Positions 1 to 8,018 of a stretch of DNA of 64,000 nucleotides are shown piece after piece. A model generated the notes under the pieces. It was not told where the DNA came from, made no database searches, and saw only the letters and a program-made list of their open reading frames with translations. How positions within the stretch are numbered: position 1 is the first letter of the stretch; every line of letters starts with the position of its first letter. The position numbers and the translations under genes were made by a program. The stretch is from Streptomyces sp. AC1-42W. Lineage in GTDB: Bacteria; Actinomycetota; Actinomycetes; Streptomycetales; Streptomycetaceae. Location of the stretch: NCBI RefSeq assembly GCF_003248355.1, contig NZ_QKWY01000001.1, positions 248,001 through 312,000 on the forward strand, in the 5' to 3' direction.

Positions 1-921
1 GATCGCGCCGGTGATGCCGGGCCAGGCGAGGACCCAGGCGAGGGCGATCTCCGCGACGGTGGCGCCGTGCCGCTGGGCGACGGGGCGGAGCGCGTCCACG
101 AGCCGGAGGTTGGCCGGCAGTCCGGTGGTGAAGTCACTGTGCCCGGCCCGCCAGTCGTCGGCCGGCAGCGCGGCGGCCCGCTCGGCGGAGAACGCGCCGG
201 TCAGCAGCCCGGACTGGAGCGGCGAATACACGATGACGCCCGTGCCGTGGGCGTGTGCCCAGGCGATCTCGTCGGCGGCGGAACGCCGGATCGCCGAGAA
301 CGGCGGCTGCACGACGTCGACGTGGCTGATCCGCTCCGCGGCGGCCAGCTGCTCCGGCGAGTGGTTGGACAGGCCGATGGCCCGCACCTTGCCCTCGGCC
401 TTGAGGTCGGCCATGACCTGCCAGTACTCCTCCAGCGGGGTGGCGTTCGCGGAGACGGGCCCGTTGCCCTCGCCCACGTACTCCAGGGACTCGCCGGTGT
501 CCGGCCAGTGCACCTGGTACAGGTCGATCCGCTCGACACCCAGCCGGCGCAGCGAGTCCTCGATCTCCCGCCGCACACTGTCCGGCCGCATGATCCGGCG
601 GGGCGCGGCCGTCGGGTTGTCCGGGTCCCAGACCAGGCCGGCCTTGGTGAAGAGGTACGGGCGTTCGCTCTCCGGGAGAGGGGCTACGGCCTTGCTGACC
701 AGCTCCTCGGAGTGGCCCAGGCCGTACACGGCGGCCGTGTCGATCCAGTTGACGCCCGAGTCGATCGCGTGCCGGATGGCGGTCATCGACTCGGCGTCGT
801 CGGTGGGGCCCCAGCCGAACTGCCAGCCGGAGCCGGACACCGCCCAGGAGCCGAAGCCGAGACGGCTGATCTCCATACCGGTGGTGCCGAGGGGAAGAGC
901 GGGAAGAGGGGTGCCGGTCAT
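1..921 (-). CDS. Aldo/keto reductase, 3' end cut off by window edge
   Basis: The 307 codons present encode a NADPH-dependent aldo/keto reductase, a cytoplasmic TIM-barrel enzyme that reduces aldehydes or ketones. The catalytic tetrad is visible: D61 and Y66 (DTAAVYGLGHSEE), K93 (FTKAGL) and H138 (LYQVHWPD). SNHSPEQL and YSPLQSGLL also fit the family. The reading frame is still open at base 1; family members run to about 320-340 residues, so little is missing. The ATG at 919-921 has AAGGAG nine bases upstream. The gene is divergent from the XRE regulator at 1098, with 176 bp between, so that regulator may control it; this is inferred from position only. The substrate cannot be told from sequence. 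Confidence 0.9.
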   Translation of the reverse strand, partial: MTGTPLPALPLGTTGMEISRLGFGSWAVSGSGWQFGWGPTDDAESMTAIRHAIDSGVNWIDTAAVYGLGHSEELVSKAVAPLPESERPYLFTKAGLVWDPDNPTAAPRRIMRPDSVRREIEDSLRRLGVERIDLYQVHWPDTGESLEYVGEGNGPVSANATPLEEYWQVMADLKAEGKVRAIGLSNHSPEQLAAAERISHVDVVQPPFSAIRRSAADEIAWAHAHGTGVIVYSPLQSGLLTGAFSAERAAALPADDWRAGHSDFTTGLPANLRLVDALRPVAQRHGATVAEIALAWVLAWPGITGAI

Positions 922-1097
922 GGTCGAGTGCTCCTTGCGGGAAGGGAGTCGGTGTGGTCGCCGCCGGGTGGAACCCGTTCCGGCGCAACCCACTCTGGGT
1001 ACCCGCGGCCTCCCCGCCCAGTGGCATCCCGTGCCTGGGCACGGCATGACCAGGCACGGCACGGTCACGCGGCCGGAGCGCCGGGGATACTGGCCCC

Positions 1098-1982
1098 ATG
1101 GCACTGGACAGGCGTGCGGAGTTGGGCGAATTCCTGCGGTCCCGGCGAGCCCGGCTCAGCCCTGCGGAGGCCGGACTTCCGGATTACGGCGGTCGGCGCC
1201 GGGTCCCCGGACTCCGCAGGGAGGAGCTGGCCCGGCTGGCCGGAGTGAGCGTGGACCACTACGTCCGCCTGGAGCAGGGGCGCACCCTGCACTTCTCCGA
1301 GGCGGTGCTCGACGCCGTCGCCCGCGCCCTGCGCCTGAGCGAGGTGGAGCGCGGGCATCTGTACCGGCTGGCCCGGCCGTGGTCGGACCCGGACCGGCCG
1401 GGGCAGGAGCCGGGGGCCCAGCGGGTGCGGCCGGGGCTGCGCCGGCTGCTGGACTCGGCGGCCGACGTGCCCGCGTACATCGTCGGGCGCAATGTGGACG
1501 TGCTGGCGTGGAACGGGCTCGCGGCGGCGCTGATCACCGACTTCGGGGCCCTGCCGCCCCGGCAGCGGAACCTCGCCCGGCTGGTGTTCCTGGACGAGGG
1601 GACGCGCAGCCTGTACGCGGACTGGCGGGTCAAGGCCGGAGATGTGGCCGCTTATCTCCGGCTGGACGCCGGACGCCATCCGGGCGACCCGCGCACCGCG
1701 GAGCTGATCGAGGAACTGTCGGCCGCCGGACCGGAGTTCCGGGAGCTGTGGGCGGAGCACCGGCTCAAGGACAAGACCCACGGGCGGTATCGCTACCGGC
1801 ACCCGGTGGTCGGCGAACTGGACCTCGGCTTCGAGACCCTGCGCCTCCCCGACGACCCGGACCAGGCGCTCGTCGCGCACACGGTGGAGGAGGGCTCCCC
1901 GTCGGAGACGGCGCTGCGGCTGCTGGCCGCGTGGACCCGCGAGAACCTTCCGGCCGGCCGCGCCGCGTCCGGCGGAGGCTGA
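1098..1982 (+). CDS. XRE-family regulator with MmyB-like ligand-binding domain
   Basis: A 294-residue DNA-binding transcriptional regulator. Residues ~35-85 form the helix-turn-helix (RREELARLAGVSVDHYVRLE followed by an E.VLDAVARAL helix). Residues ~110-280 match the MmyB-like PAS-type domain, with markers VGRNVDVLAWN and FLDEGTRSLYADW. In actinomycetes these proteins usually sit divergent from a short-chain dehydrogenase or aldo/keto reductase and act as its autoregulated repressor. The layout here, divergent from the reductase ending at 921, fits that. The ATG was chosen because the HTH begins shortly after it and the length is normal for the family. The effector is unknown; fatty acid ligands are reported for some MmyB-like domains. 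Confidence 0.9.
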   Translation: MALDRRAELGEFLRSRRARLSPAEAGLPDYGGRRRVPGLRREELARLAGVSVDHYVRLEQGRTLHFSEAVLDAVARALRLSEVERGHLYRLARPWSDPDRPGQEPGAQRVRPGLRRLLDSAADVPAYIVGRNVDVLAWNGLAAALITDFGALPPRQRNLARLVFLDEGTRSLYADWRVKAGDVAAYLRLDAGRHPGDPRTAELIEELSAAGPEFRELWAEHRLKDKTHGRYRYRHPVVGELDLGFETLRLPDDPDQALVAHTVEEGSPSETALRLLAAWTRENLPAGRAASGGG

Positions 1983-2190
1983 GGAGCCCGCACGGGCGGG
2001 GCGTCCCGACACTCTGGCCATGGCCACCGAATCCGCCCTGCTGAACGTCATTGATGTGGAAGCCACCTGCGAGCCTACCGGGGCCCGTTCCAAGTAGAGG
2101 CGCGCCGAAGCAGTTGCGTGTGTCTGCGGGGTGCCGTACGTTCCCGCCTGAACACCAGTACGAATAAGGTTCGTTGAAAGGCGCTGCCGT

Positions 2191-2685
2191 ATGTCGCAGA
2201 ACCCTCAGCTGGCAAGCAAACTGGACTCCGTGGAGGGGCTCAAGGAACTCTTCGGGGGTGGGATGTTCGGGAAGCGGGCCAAGAAGAACCACGCACTCCT
2301 GGCCCGTGCTTCTGAGAAGGGTGTGGCGCGGGCCACCGTTCTGGCCACGCGTGATTACGGCGACGGCAACATCTACCACGTCGTCGCTTTCAGTATCCTC
2401 CAGGATGCTCCTGCCTCCGCGCGGCTCGACGCGATACGCCGGCAAGCCGAGAACATGGCGGACGAACTTCGTTCGCACGGGTACTTCTACTACGGCACGC
2501 CGGTGGTCTGGGACGGTGACGGCAAGACCTGGATCAGTGAGAAGTCGCTCTTCCGCGATCTCAGTGTGCCGGGGGAAGGCCTGTACGTATTCCCCCTTCA
2601 GGAGAGTGCGACCGCGTCCGCGCCGACCGACGTGGCTTGGGCCATGATCGACGGCAAGCTGCACATCGTCGTTCCCGGACGGTAG
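2191..2685 (+). CDS. Hypothetical 164-residue protein
   Basis: I do not recognise the family. The protein starts MSQNPQLASKLDSVEGL, has a short glycine patch (LFGGGMFGKRAKK) that may be a flexible hinge, then mixed alpha/beta sequence with FYYGTPVVWDGDGKTW and ends HIVVPGR. There is no signal peptide or membrane segment, so it is probably cytoplasmic. The ATG has a GAAAGG-like site eight bases upstream. Codon use is slightly less GC-biased than its neighbours (for example the gaa, ctt and agt codons). It looks monocistronic, with about 200 bp free on each side. That it is a real gene is likely; its function is unknown. Confidence 0.7.
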   Translation: MSQNPQLASKLDSVEGLKELFGGGMFGKRAKKNHALLARASEKGVARATVLATRDYGDGNIYHVVAFSILQDAPASARLDAIRRQAENMADELRSHGYFYYGTPVVWDGDGKTWISEKSLFRDLSVPGEGLYVFPLQESATASAPTDVAWAMIDGKLHIVVPGR

Positions 2686-2812
2686 CCGAGGCGGTACGGG
2701 GTTGCCGGGGAGCTGCCCTACTCCGCAGGCGCCGGAACCCCGGATCCCCCACGCTGTCAGGGACATCCGAGGAATCTGCCGCCATCGCAGGGCCGACTGG
2801 CCGGCCCGCGCG

Positions 2813-2893
2813 ATCGACGCGGAACTGAGCGAGGAGGAGCGTGCGTTGCTGTTCCGCGCGATCACCCTCGTCGGGAGGCTCGCGGCGCACTGA
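2813..2893 (+). pseudogene. Remnant resembling a MarR C-terminus
   Basis: The last ~26 codons before a TGA read IDAELSEEERALLFRAITLV then GRLAAH. This is the typical C-terminal helix of MarR regulators (a LS.EER..L...L..L pattern). No wHTH sequence precedes it in frame; upstream codons have no MarR character. I read it as a decayed tail of a lost gene. The rest of 2686-2960 shows nothing I can support. Confidence 0.35.
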
Positions 2894-2960
2894 CGGCCCG
2901 CGCGGGTACGGGGCCCCGTACTTGCGCGGGACGGGGCGGGCCCCGCCCCGCGCGACGCCC

Positions 2961-3509
2961 TCAGCGCTTGAGCAGGAAGCCGAAGTCGTTCGACGTCCGG
3001 CCCGTCAGGCGCGTCGGGGAGACGAGTCGCCCCTCGGCGAGCAGGCGTTCCGCCTCGGCGCGGGAGAGGCCGAAGCCGTCCGCTATCAGCCGGAGCGGGC
3101 GGACGGCTATCGGCGCCCCGAAGCGCACCGACACCTCGACGGCCCCCCGGTCCGGCGGGGCGTCGTCACCCGTGTCCAGGCGCCAGGCGTCCGTCCAGTC
3201 GAGGGCGATGTGGTTGCGGCGCCGCACGACACCGTCCTGGAGGAGTTCGGCCGCCAGGGCCGGGTCGTTGGCGTGCATCCGGTCCAGCAGTTCGGGCCGG
3301 ATCGAGCGGACGTGGGCCCGCTCCAGGATCGTGATCCTCGTGGTGTCCCCGCACCCCGTGCAGAGCGCGAGGAGCCAGGCGTCGAGCAGCTTGTGGTTCG
3401 CGTTGACGCGGAACTTGCCGTGCGCGCGGAAGCCGGCGGGCCCGCAGGCGGGGCAGCGGCGCAGGACGAGGGGCAGACGGGTGGGCACGACGGCCCAGTG
3501 GATGAGCAC
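2961..3509 (-). CDS. DUF1062 domain protein, putative zinc-binding
   Basis: 182 residues matching the DUF1062 family (from memory of family signatures). Two CxxC pairs, C19/C22 (RRCPACG) and C50/C53 (LCTGCG), look like a zinc ribbon, and the FRVNANHKLLDAW segment between them is a family hallmark. The C-terminal half (GLSRAEAERLLAEGRLVSP) resembles an S4-like RNA-binding helix pair, which is inference. No signal peptide. The start is a GTG without a convincing ribosome site; another in-frame GTG lies seven codons on, so the N-terminus is uncertain. The role of the family is not established. The gene stands alone on this strand, 309 bp upstream of the carboxypeptidase gene end. Confidence 0.75.
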   Translation of the reverse strand: MLIHWAVVPTRLPLVLRRCPACGPAGFRAHGKFRVNANHKLLDAWLLALCTGCGDTTRITILERAHVRSIRPELLDRMHANDPALAAELLQDGVVRRRNHIALDWTDAWRLDTGDDAPPDRGAVEVSVRFGAPIAVRPLRLIADGFGLSRAEAERLLAEGRLVSPTRLTGRTSNDFGFLLKR

Positions 3510-3770
3510 AGGAGTACACCGGTTTCAGGTGAGAAATCCGCAGCGGTAAGCAGCGCGGCGCACAGGCGCGACGCGCGACAGATCAGCAGTGGGGAGGTCT
3601 CACGCGATGTACAACGGACGCCCTTTCCGGGGACGGCGGATGGCGGGCGCGGCCGGCGACGGCCTGGCCCGGCGAGCAAGGTAGCGGGGCGCCGAGGCGC
3701 CGTTCCACCGGTTTTCCGGCGGTTTTTCGGCGGCAGCGCCGGGGCCGCCGGGGTCGTCGGGAGCGCGAAA

Positions 3771-3798
3771 GGCCCCGCACGCGGTGGCGTGCGGGGCC
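3771..3798 (-). terminator. Hairpin terminator of the carboxypeptidase gene
   Basis: A perfect 12-bp stem (GGCCCCGCACGC / GCGTGCGGGGCC) with a GGTG loop, 20 bp past the stop of the gene ending at 3819. Streptomyces terminators often lack a U-tract, as here. The remaining part of 3510-3770 has no feature I can support. Confidence 0.8.
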
Positions 3799-3818
3799 CT
3801 GTCCGACTCGCGTACCGG

Positions 3819-4718
3819 CTACTTCTTGAAGCCGTAGTCCATCAGCTTCTTCGCGTCCGACGTGCGGTTCGCCTCGGAGGACGAGGTCAGGACCGTGCCG
3901 ATGACGGTCTTGCCCTTGCGGGTCGCGGCGAAGACCAGGCAGTACTTGGCCGCCGGGCCCGAGCCCGTCTTCACGCCGATCGCGCCGCTGTAGCTGCCCA
4001 GCAGCTTGTTCGTGTTGGTCCACGACATGTAGCGGTAGCCGCCGCTCTTCGTCGTGACCTTCTGCTTCGTCGACTTCGTCTTCACGACCGTGCGGAACGT
4101 GGAGTACTTCATCGCGCTGCTCGCGAGCTTCGTCAGGTCGCGCGGGGTCGAGTAGTTGGACCCGTTCCCTATGCCGTCGAACGAGTCGAAGTGCGTGTTC
4201 TTCAGGCCGAGCGACTTGGCGGTGCTGTTCATCTTGCCGATGAACGACTTCACGCGCGCCGCGCGGGTCTTGCCGGAGCCGAACTTGTCGGCCAGCGCGT
4301 AGGCCGCGTCGCAGCCCGAGGGCAGCATGAGGCCGTAGAGCAGCTGGCGGACGGTGACCTTGTCGCCCACGATCAGCCGCGCCGAGGAGGCGCCCTTGGC
4401 GACGATGTAGTCGCTGTACGCCTTCTGGATCGTGACCTTGGAGTCCAGGTTCAGGCCCTTCTGGGCCAGCACCACACGCGCGGTCATGATCTTCGTCGTC
4501 GAACCGGTGGAGCGGCGGGTGTCCGCGGCCTTGGTGAACAGCGTCTTCCCGGTGCCGTTGTTCATCACGAAGCCGCCCTTGGCGACGATCGAGGGCGCCT
4601 TCGGCGTGGCGGCCTGTGCCGTGGAGGCGAAGGCACCACCCGCGATGAGGGCGCCCGTCGTGAGGGCCACCGTGGCGGTGGCGGATGCGCGCCGTATGCC
4701 CTTAATGCCGAGTTTCAA
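3819..4718 (-). CDS. Secreted D-alanyl-D-alanine carboxypeptidase (peptidase S11)
   Basis: A 299-residue penicillin-binding-protein-type DD-carboxypeptidase that trims the terminal D-Ala of peptidoglycan stem peptides outside the membrane. There is a Sec signal: KGIRR basic start, hydrophobic TVALTTGALIAGGAF, AQA cleavage near residue 36. Active-site motifs are S73-T-T-K76, the second motif S134-G-C136 (cysteine where many S11 enzymes have asparagine) and K250-T-G252. There is no C-terminal amphipathic or membrane anchor, so the protein is probably released or wall-bound. The start is TTG, with TTGGAG eight bases upstream and no in-frame ATG or GTG nearby that keeps the signal peptide. It is monocistronic, closed by the hairpin at 3771. 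Confidence 0.92.
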   Translation of the reverse strand: MKLGIKGIRRASATATVALTTGALIAGGAFASTAQAATPKAPSIVAKGGFVMNNGTGKTLFTKAADTRRSTGSTTKIMTARVVLAQKGLNLDSKVTIQKAYSDYIVAKGASSARLIVGDKVTVRQLLYGLMLPSGCDAAYALADKFGSGKTRAARVKSFIGKMNSTAKSLGLKNTHFDSFDGIGNGSNYSTPRDLTKLASSAMKYSTFRTVVKTKSTKQKVTTKSGGYRYMSWTNTNKLLGSYSGAIGVKTGSGPAAKYCLVFAATRKGKTVIGTVLTSSSEANRTSDAKKLMDYGFKK

Positions 4719-4998
4719 GTTAAACGCTCCAAATGCCCCTGGAATGCGGCCACATGAGGTACCGCCGCGCTGATAAGACGAGTGATCCCGCCCCTTGGTT
4801 GTGGTCCCCGAGGGGGTGATTTTTTACGACATCTGGGGGCCGTCGCGGGGCTCGTGGTGTGCGTGGGGCGCTGACGTGCCGTGGCCAGGGGCTACCATCG
4901 GCGTCACATCCGAGCCCCCGTTGGCACGGGGGCCGGCGGGCCGGCCCGGTGTACCGCAGCGACAGGTGCGCCGAGCGCCCCGGAGGCCGGAGGTAACC

Positions 4999-5319
4999 GT
5001 GGACGATGTCGTGCGTGCGCAGGAGTCCGTCAGGGCATACGGCGAGCTCCTCGCCCTCGCCGAGCGCCTGGAGGCGCTGCGGCAGTTGGGGGACGACGGG
5101 GTCGAGGCGCATACGACGGCCGCGCTGCACGCGGTCCGGTTCGCCGCGACGATCCTGTTGCGGACCGTGCCGGACGTGCCGGCGCCGCCCCACGACCAGG
5201 ACGACGAGCGGCTGCTCGAACTTGCCGCGCACTGGCGCGAGGCCGCGCTCGGCCTGGGCGACTTCGCACCGCAGCGCCCGGTGCTGAGGCTGGTGGAAAA
5301 CGACGGGCCCTCCGCGTAG
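4999..5319 (+). CDS. Conserved hypothetical helical protein, 106 residues
   Basis: A small, mostly alpha-helical protein (VRAYGELLALAERLEALRQL, then LHAVRFAATILLRTVPDV), acidic at the C-terminus, with no signal peptide. I do not recognise a domain. The GTG at 4999 was chosen because GGAGG lies about five bases upstream. The same frame is open for 68 more codons upstream but those look non-coding. The acetyltransferase gene starts 23 bp after its stop, so the two are probably co-transcribed. The 280 bp before it, shared with the divergent carboxypeptidase gene, should hold both promoters; I see no clear boxes. Confidence 0.65.
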   Translation: MDDVVRAQESVRAYGELLALAERLEALRQLGDDGVEAHTTAALHAVRFAATILLRTVPDVPAPPHDQDDERLLELAAHWREAALGLGDFAPQRPVLRLVENDGPSA

Positions 5320-5342
5320 GGGCTGGGATAGCGTCCCCCGGC

Positions 5343-5849
5343 ATGACCCCTTCCCCCGCCTTGTGCAGCGAACGCCTGGTCCTCGAACCGTATGTGCCCG
5401 CCGACGAGGAGGACTTCGTCGCCCTCTTCCTGGACACCCGGGTCTCCCGCTGGATCGGCGACGGCCCCGAGCCCGAGGAGAGCTGCCGCGCCCTCTTCTC
5501 CCGCATCTTCACGCATGTGTACGAGCCGGGCGCCTTCGACGTCTGGGCCGTACGCCGGGTCGGCCGGATGGTCGGGCACGCGGAGATCAAGCCGTCGAAG
5601 GCCGTCGAGGGGCATGAGCTGATCTACGCCCTCGCGCACGAGGCGTGGGGCCAGGGCCTCGGCACCGAACTCGCGCGCAGGATCGTCGCGTACGGATTCG
5701 AGGTGCTGGAGCTGGACCAGGTGTACGCGACGGTGGCGGAGCCGAACGCGGCCTCGCTGGCCGCCCTGCGCAAGGTCGGCTTCCGGCACGTCCGGGACAT
5801 CGCCGAGGAGGACGGCACCACCACGCTCCTGCTGACCTGCGAGCGGTAG
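5343..5849 (+). CDS. GNAT-family N-acetyltransferase (RimJ/RimL-like)
   Basis: 168 residues with the RimJ/RimL-type GNAT fold: start ERLVLEPYVPADEEDF, then the acetyl-CoA-binding motif A around EAWGQGLGTELARRI (Q/R-x-x-G-x-G/A) and the motif B helix PNAASLAALRKVGFR. Such enzymes transfer acetyl from acetyl-CoA to a protein N-terminus, antibiotic or small amine; the substrate is not predictable here. The ATG gives a full-length family member. It lies 23 bp after the small hypothetical gene and 63 bp before the GntR gene, all on the plus strand. Confidence 0.85.
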   Translation: MTPSPALCSERLVLEPYVPADEEDFVALFLDTRVSRWIGDGPEPEESCRALFSRIFTHVYEPGAFDVWAVRRVGRMVGHAEIKPSKAVEGHELIYALAHEAWGQGLGTELARRIVAYGFEVLELDQVYATVAEPNAASLAALRKVGFRHVRDIAEEDGTTTLLLTCER

Positions 5850-5888
5850 CGCGGCCGCCCGCATCGTGGACCGGGGCGACGCTTGCGT

Positions 5889-5912
5889 ACATGTTGTATC
5901 TATGCTGTGTCC
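5889..5912 (+). promoter_or_regulatory. Possible GntR operator / promoter just upstream of the regulator start
   Basis: An AT-richer patch (ACATGTTGTATCTATGCTGT) ends directly before the ATG at 5913. TTGTAT is a common half-site for FadR-type GntR proteins, and TATGCT (5901-5906) could serve as a -10 box, which would give a very short or absent leader. No Shine-Dalgarno sequence is present. Suggestive only. Confidence 0.35.
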
Positions 5913-6629
5913 ATGCCTGCCCCCGCCCCCTCCGCTCCCCCCGCACCCGCCGCACACCCGGCCCCGTCCGCCCCCGCCACTCCGCCCGCCAAGCGGCCGC
6001 CGGCCGCCGAGCGCGTCTACACGCACGTCAAGGACGCCGTCCTGGCCCGCCGCTACGAGGGCGGCACGCTGCTGACCGAGGGGGGCCTCGCCGAGGCGGT
6101 GGGGGTCTCGCGGACGCCGGTGCGCGAGGCGCTGCTGCGCCTGGAGGTCGAGGGGCTGATCAAGCTCTACCCGAAGAAGGGCGCCCTGGTGCTCGCCGTC
6201 TCCGCGCAGGAGATCGCGGACGTGGTGGAGACCCGGCTGCTGGTCGAGGAGTTCGCGGCCCGGAAGGCCGTGCCCGCGCCCCCGCAGCTCATCGCCCGCC
6301 TCGAAGCGCTCCTGGAGGAGCAGCGGCGCCACTCCGAGGCCGGTGACCTGGCCACCGTCTCCGTGAAGGACCGCTGCTTCCACGCCGAGATCGTCCGGCA
6401 CGCGGGCAACCAGATCCTGTCCCGCCTCTACGACCAGCTGCGCGACCGCCAGCTGCGGATGGGCGTCGCCGTCATGGAGGCCCACCCCGACAGGATCGCC
6501 GCAAACATCGCGGAGCACGGCGAGCTGCTGGAGGCGATCCGGGGCGGTGACGCCGAGGACGCCGCCCGGGTCGTGCGCCGCCACGTCGGCCGGGTCAGGG
6601 CGCTGGTCATGGGCGGTGAGGACCGTTGA
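5913..6629 (+). CDS. GntR-family regulator (FCD / FadR subfamily)
   Basis: 238 residues. After a Pro/Ala-rich leader (~30 residues) comes the GntR winged helix at ~35-100 (LTEGGLAEAVGVSRTPVREA with LLRLEVEGLI), then the all-helical FCD ligand-binding domain at ~110-235, with VVETRLLVEEFAARKA, the metal/ligand histidine region RCFHAEIV, and a late NIAEHGELLEAI helix. FCD domains bind small organic acids, often through a metal. The ATG was preferred over the earlier one at 5883 because the start region looks promoter-like. It overlaps the MFS gene by four bases (TTGA), so regulator and transporter are translationally coupled and the regulator very likely controls that uptake gene. Confidence 0.9.
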   Translation: MPAPAPSAPPAPAAHPAPSAPATPPAKRPPAAERVYTHVKDAVLARRYEGGTLLTEGGLAEAVGVSRTPVREALLRLEVEGLIKLYPKKGALVLAVSAQEIADVVETRLLVEEFAARKAVPAPPQLIARLEALLEEQRRHSEAGDLATVSVKDRCFHAEIVRHAGNQILSRLYDQLRDRQLRMGVAVMEAHPDRIAANIAEHGELLEAIRGGDAEDAARVVRRHVGRVRALVMGGEDR

Positions 6630-7936
6630 GTTCCGCCGCCGCGCCCACGCTGCCCCTGCCCGGTGACCCGCCGGGCGGCCGGCGCGCCGCCTGGGTCTGG
6701 GGCATCGGCGTCGCCGTCTACTTCGTCGCCATCATCTTCCGCACGAGCCTCGGCGTCGCCGGGCTCGACGCCGCCGACCGGTTCGGCGTCAACGCCTCGG
6801 CGCTCTCCACCTTCTCCATCCTCCAGCTGCTCGTCTACGCGGGCATGCAGATACCCGTCGGCCTGATGGTCGACCGGCTCGGCACCAAGCGGGTCCTCAC
6901 CCTCGGGGCCGTCCTGTTCACCCTCGGCCAGCTCGGCTTCGCGCTCTCCCCCTCGTACGGCACGGCGCTCGCCTCCCGCGCGCTGCTGGGCTGCGGCGAC
7001 GCGATGACGTTCATCAGCGTGCTGCGGCTGGGTTCGCGCTGGTTCCCGGCCCGGCGCGGACCGCTGATCGGCCAGGTCGCGGCCCTGTTCGGGATGGCGG
7101 GCAACCTCGTCTCGACCCTGGTCATCGCCCGTGCCCTGCACGGCTTCGGCTGGACGGCCACCTTCGTCGGCAGCTCGCTGGCCGGAGTCGTGGTCCTGGT
7201 GCTGCTCCTGCTCTTCCTGAAGGACCACCCCGAGGGGTACGAGCCGCCGCCCGTGCGGCACGCCGGCTGGGCCTACGTACGCAAGCAGATCGCCGCCGCC
7301 TGGCGGGAGCCCGGCACCCGGCTCGGGATGTGGGTGCACTTCACGACGCAGTTCCCGGCCATGGTGTTCCTGCTGCTGTGGGGCATGCCGTTCCTGGTCG
7401 AGGACCAGGGGCTGGACCGGGGGACCGCCGGTGAGCTGCTGACGCTCGTGGTGCTGTCCAACATGGCGCTCGGACTCGTCTACGGGCAGGTCATCGCCCG
7501 CCACCACGCGGCCCGCGTCCCGCTCGCCCTGGGCACGGTCGGCACCACGGCCACGCTGTGGGCGGCGACGGTCCTCCACCCCGGCGACCACGCGCCGATG
7601 TGGCTGCTGATCGTCCTGTGCACGGTGCTCGGGGCCTGCGGACCGGCCTCGATGATCGGCTTCGACTTCTCCCGCCCGGCCAACCCGCCGGAACGCCAGG
7701 GCACCGCGTCCGGCATCGTCAACATGGGCGGCTTCATCGCCTCGATGACCACCCTGCTGGCCGTCGGCATCCTGCTGGACGCGACCGGCGACGACTACCG
7801 GGTGGCGTTCTCCTCCGTCTTCGTCCTGGAGGCGCTCGGCGTCACCCAGATCCTGCGGCTGCGCCGGAAGGCCGCCCGCCGCGAGCGCGAGACCTACGTG
7901 ATCAGCCGCGTGGAAGCGGTGCACGTGCCCGTATGA
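6626..7936 (+). CDS. Major facilitator superfamily transporter
   Basis: A 436-residue inner-membrane transporter with about 12 hydrophobic segments. Loop 2-3 carries the MFS signature GLMVDRLGTKR, and SRALLGCGDAMTF fits helix 4. The second half includes FTTQFPAMVFLLLWGMPFLV and SGIVNMGGFIASM. The closest general type is the nitrate/oxalate or organic-anion group, but the substrate is not clear. The TTG start overlaps the GntR stop (TTGA), a coupling arrangement; no other start preserves the N-terminal helix. It shares a transcript with the regulator and is followed by a hairpin at 7958. Confidence 0.9.
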   Translation: MSSAAAPTLPLPGDPPGGRRAAWVWGIGVAVYFVAIIFRTSLGVAGLDAADRFGVNASALSTFSILQLLVYAGMQIPVGLMVDRLGTKRVLTLGAVLFTLGQLGFALSPSYGTALASRALLGCGDAMTFISVLRLGSRWFPARRGPLIGQVAALFGMAGNLVSTLVIARALHGFGWTATFVGSSLAGVVVLVLLLLFLKDHPEGYEPPPVRHAGWAYVRKQIAAAWREPGTRLGMWVHFTTQFPAMVFLLLWGMPFLVEDQGLDRGTAGELLTLVVLSNMALGLVYGQVIARHHAARVPLALGTVGTTATLWAATVLHPGDHAPMWLLIVLCTVLGACGPASMIGFDFSRPANPPERQGTASGIVNMGGFIASMTTLLAVGILLDATGDDYRVAFSSVFVLEALGVTQILRLRRKAARRERETYVISRVEAVHVPV

Positions 7937-7957
7937 GCCCGTGCGGGCCCGGAAACG

Positions 7958-7994
7958 GCGGCGCGCCCGTCCCCCTCGTGGGGGCGGGCGCCGC
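7958..7994. terminator. Imperfect bidirectional hairpin between convergent genes
   Basis: A GC-rich stem (GCGGCG...CCCCC against GGGGGCGGGCGCCGC) with two small bulges around a TCGT loop. It lies between the MFS gene (+, ends 7936) and the gene ending at 8019 on the minus strand. Confidence 0.6.
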
Positions 7995-8018
7995 TGTGTG
8001 CCGGGGCCGTGTCCGGGG

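Noticed and set aside
11..2044. Plus-strand open frame of 677 codons
   Set aside because: It is the antisense shadow of the aldo/keto reductase gene joined to an off-frame reading of the XRE gene; Arg/Ser/Pro-rich composition with no domain.
2702..2812. Small gene starting at 2702 that would include the MarR-like tail
   Set aside because: No start signal and no MarR-like sequence in the first 37 codons; only the tail is recognisable.
4795..4998. N-terminal extension of the small hypothetical gene at 4999
   Set aside because: Upstream codons are not coding-like and a good ribosome site sits just before the GTG at 4999.
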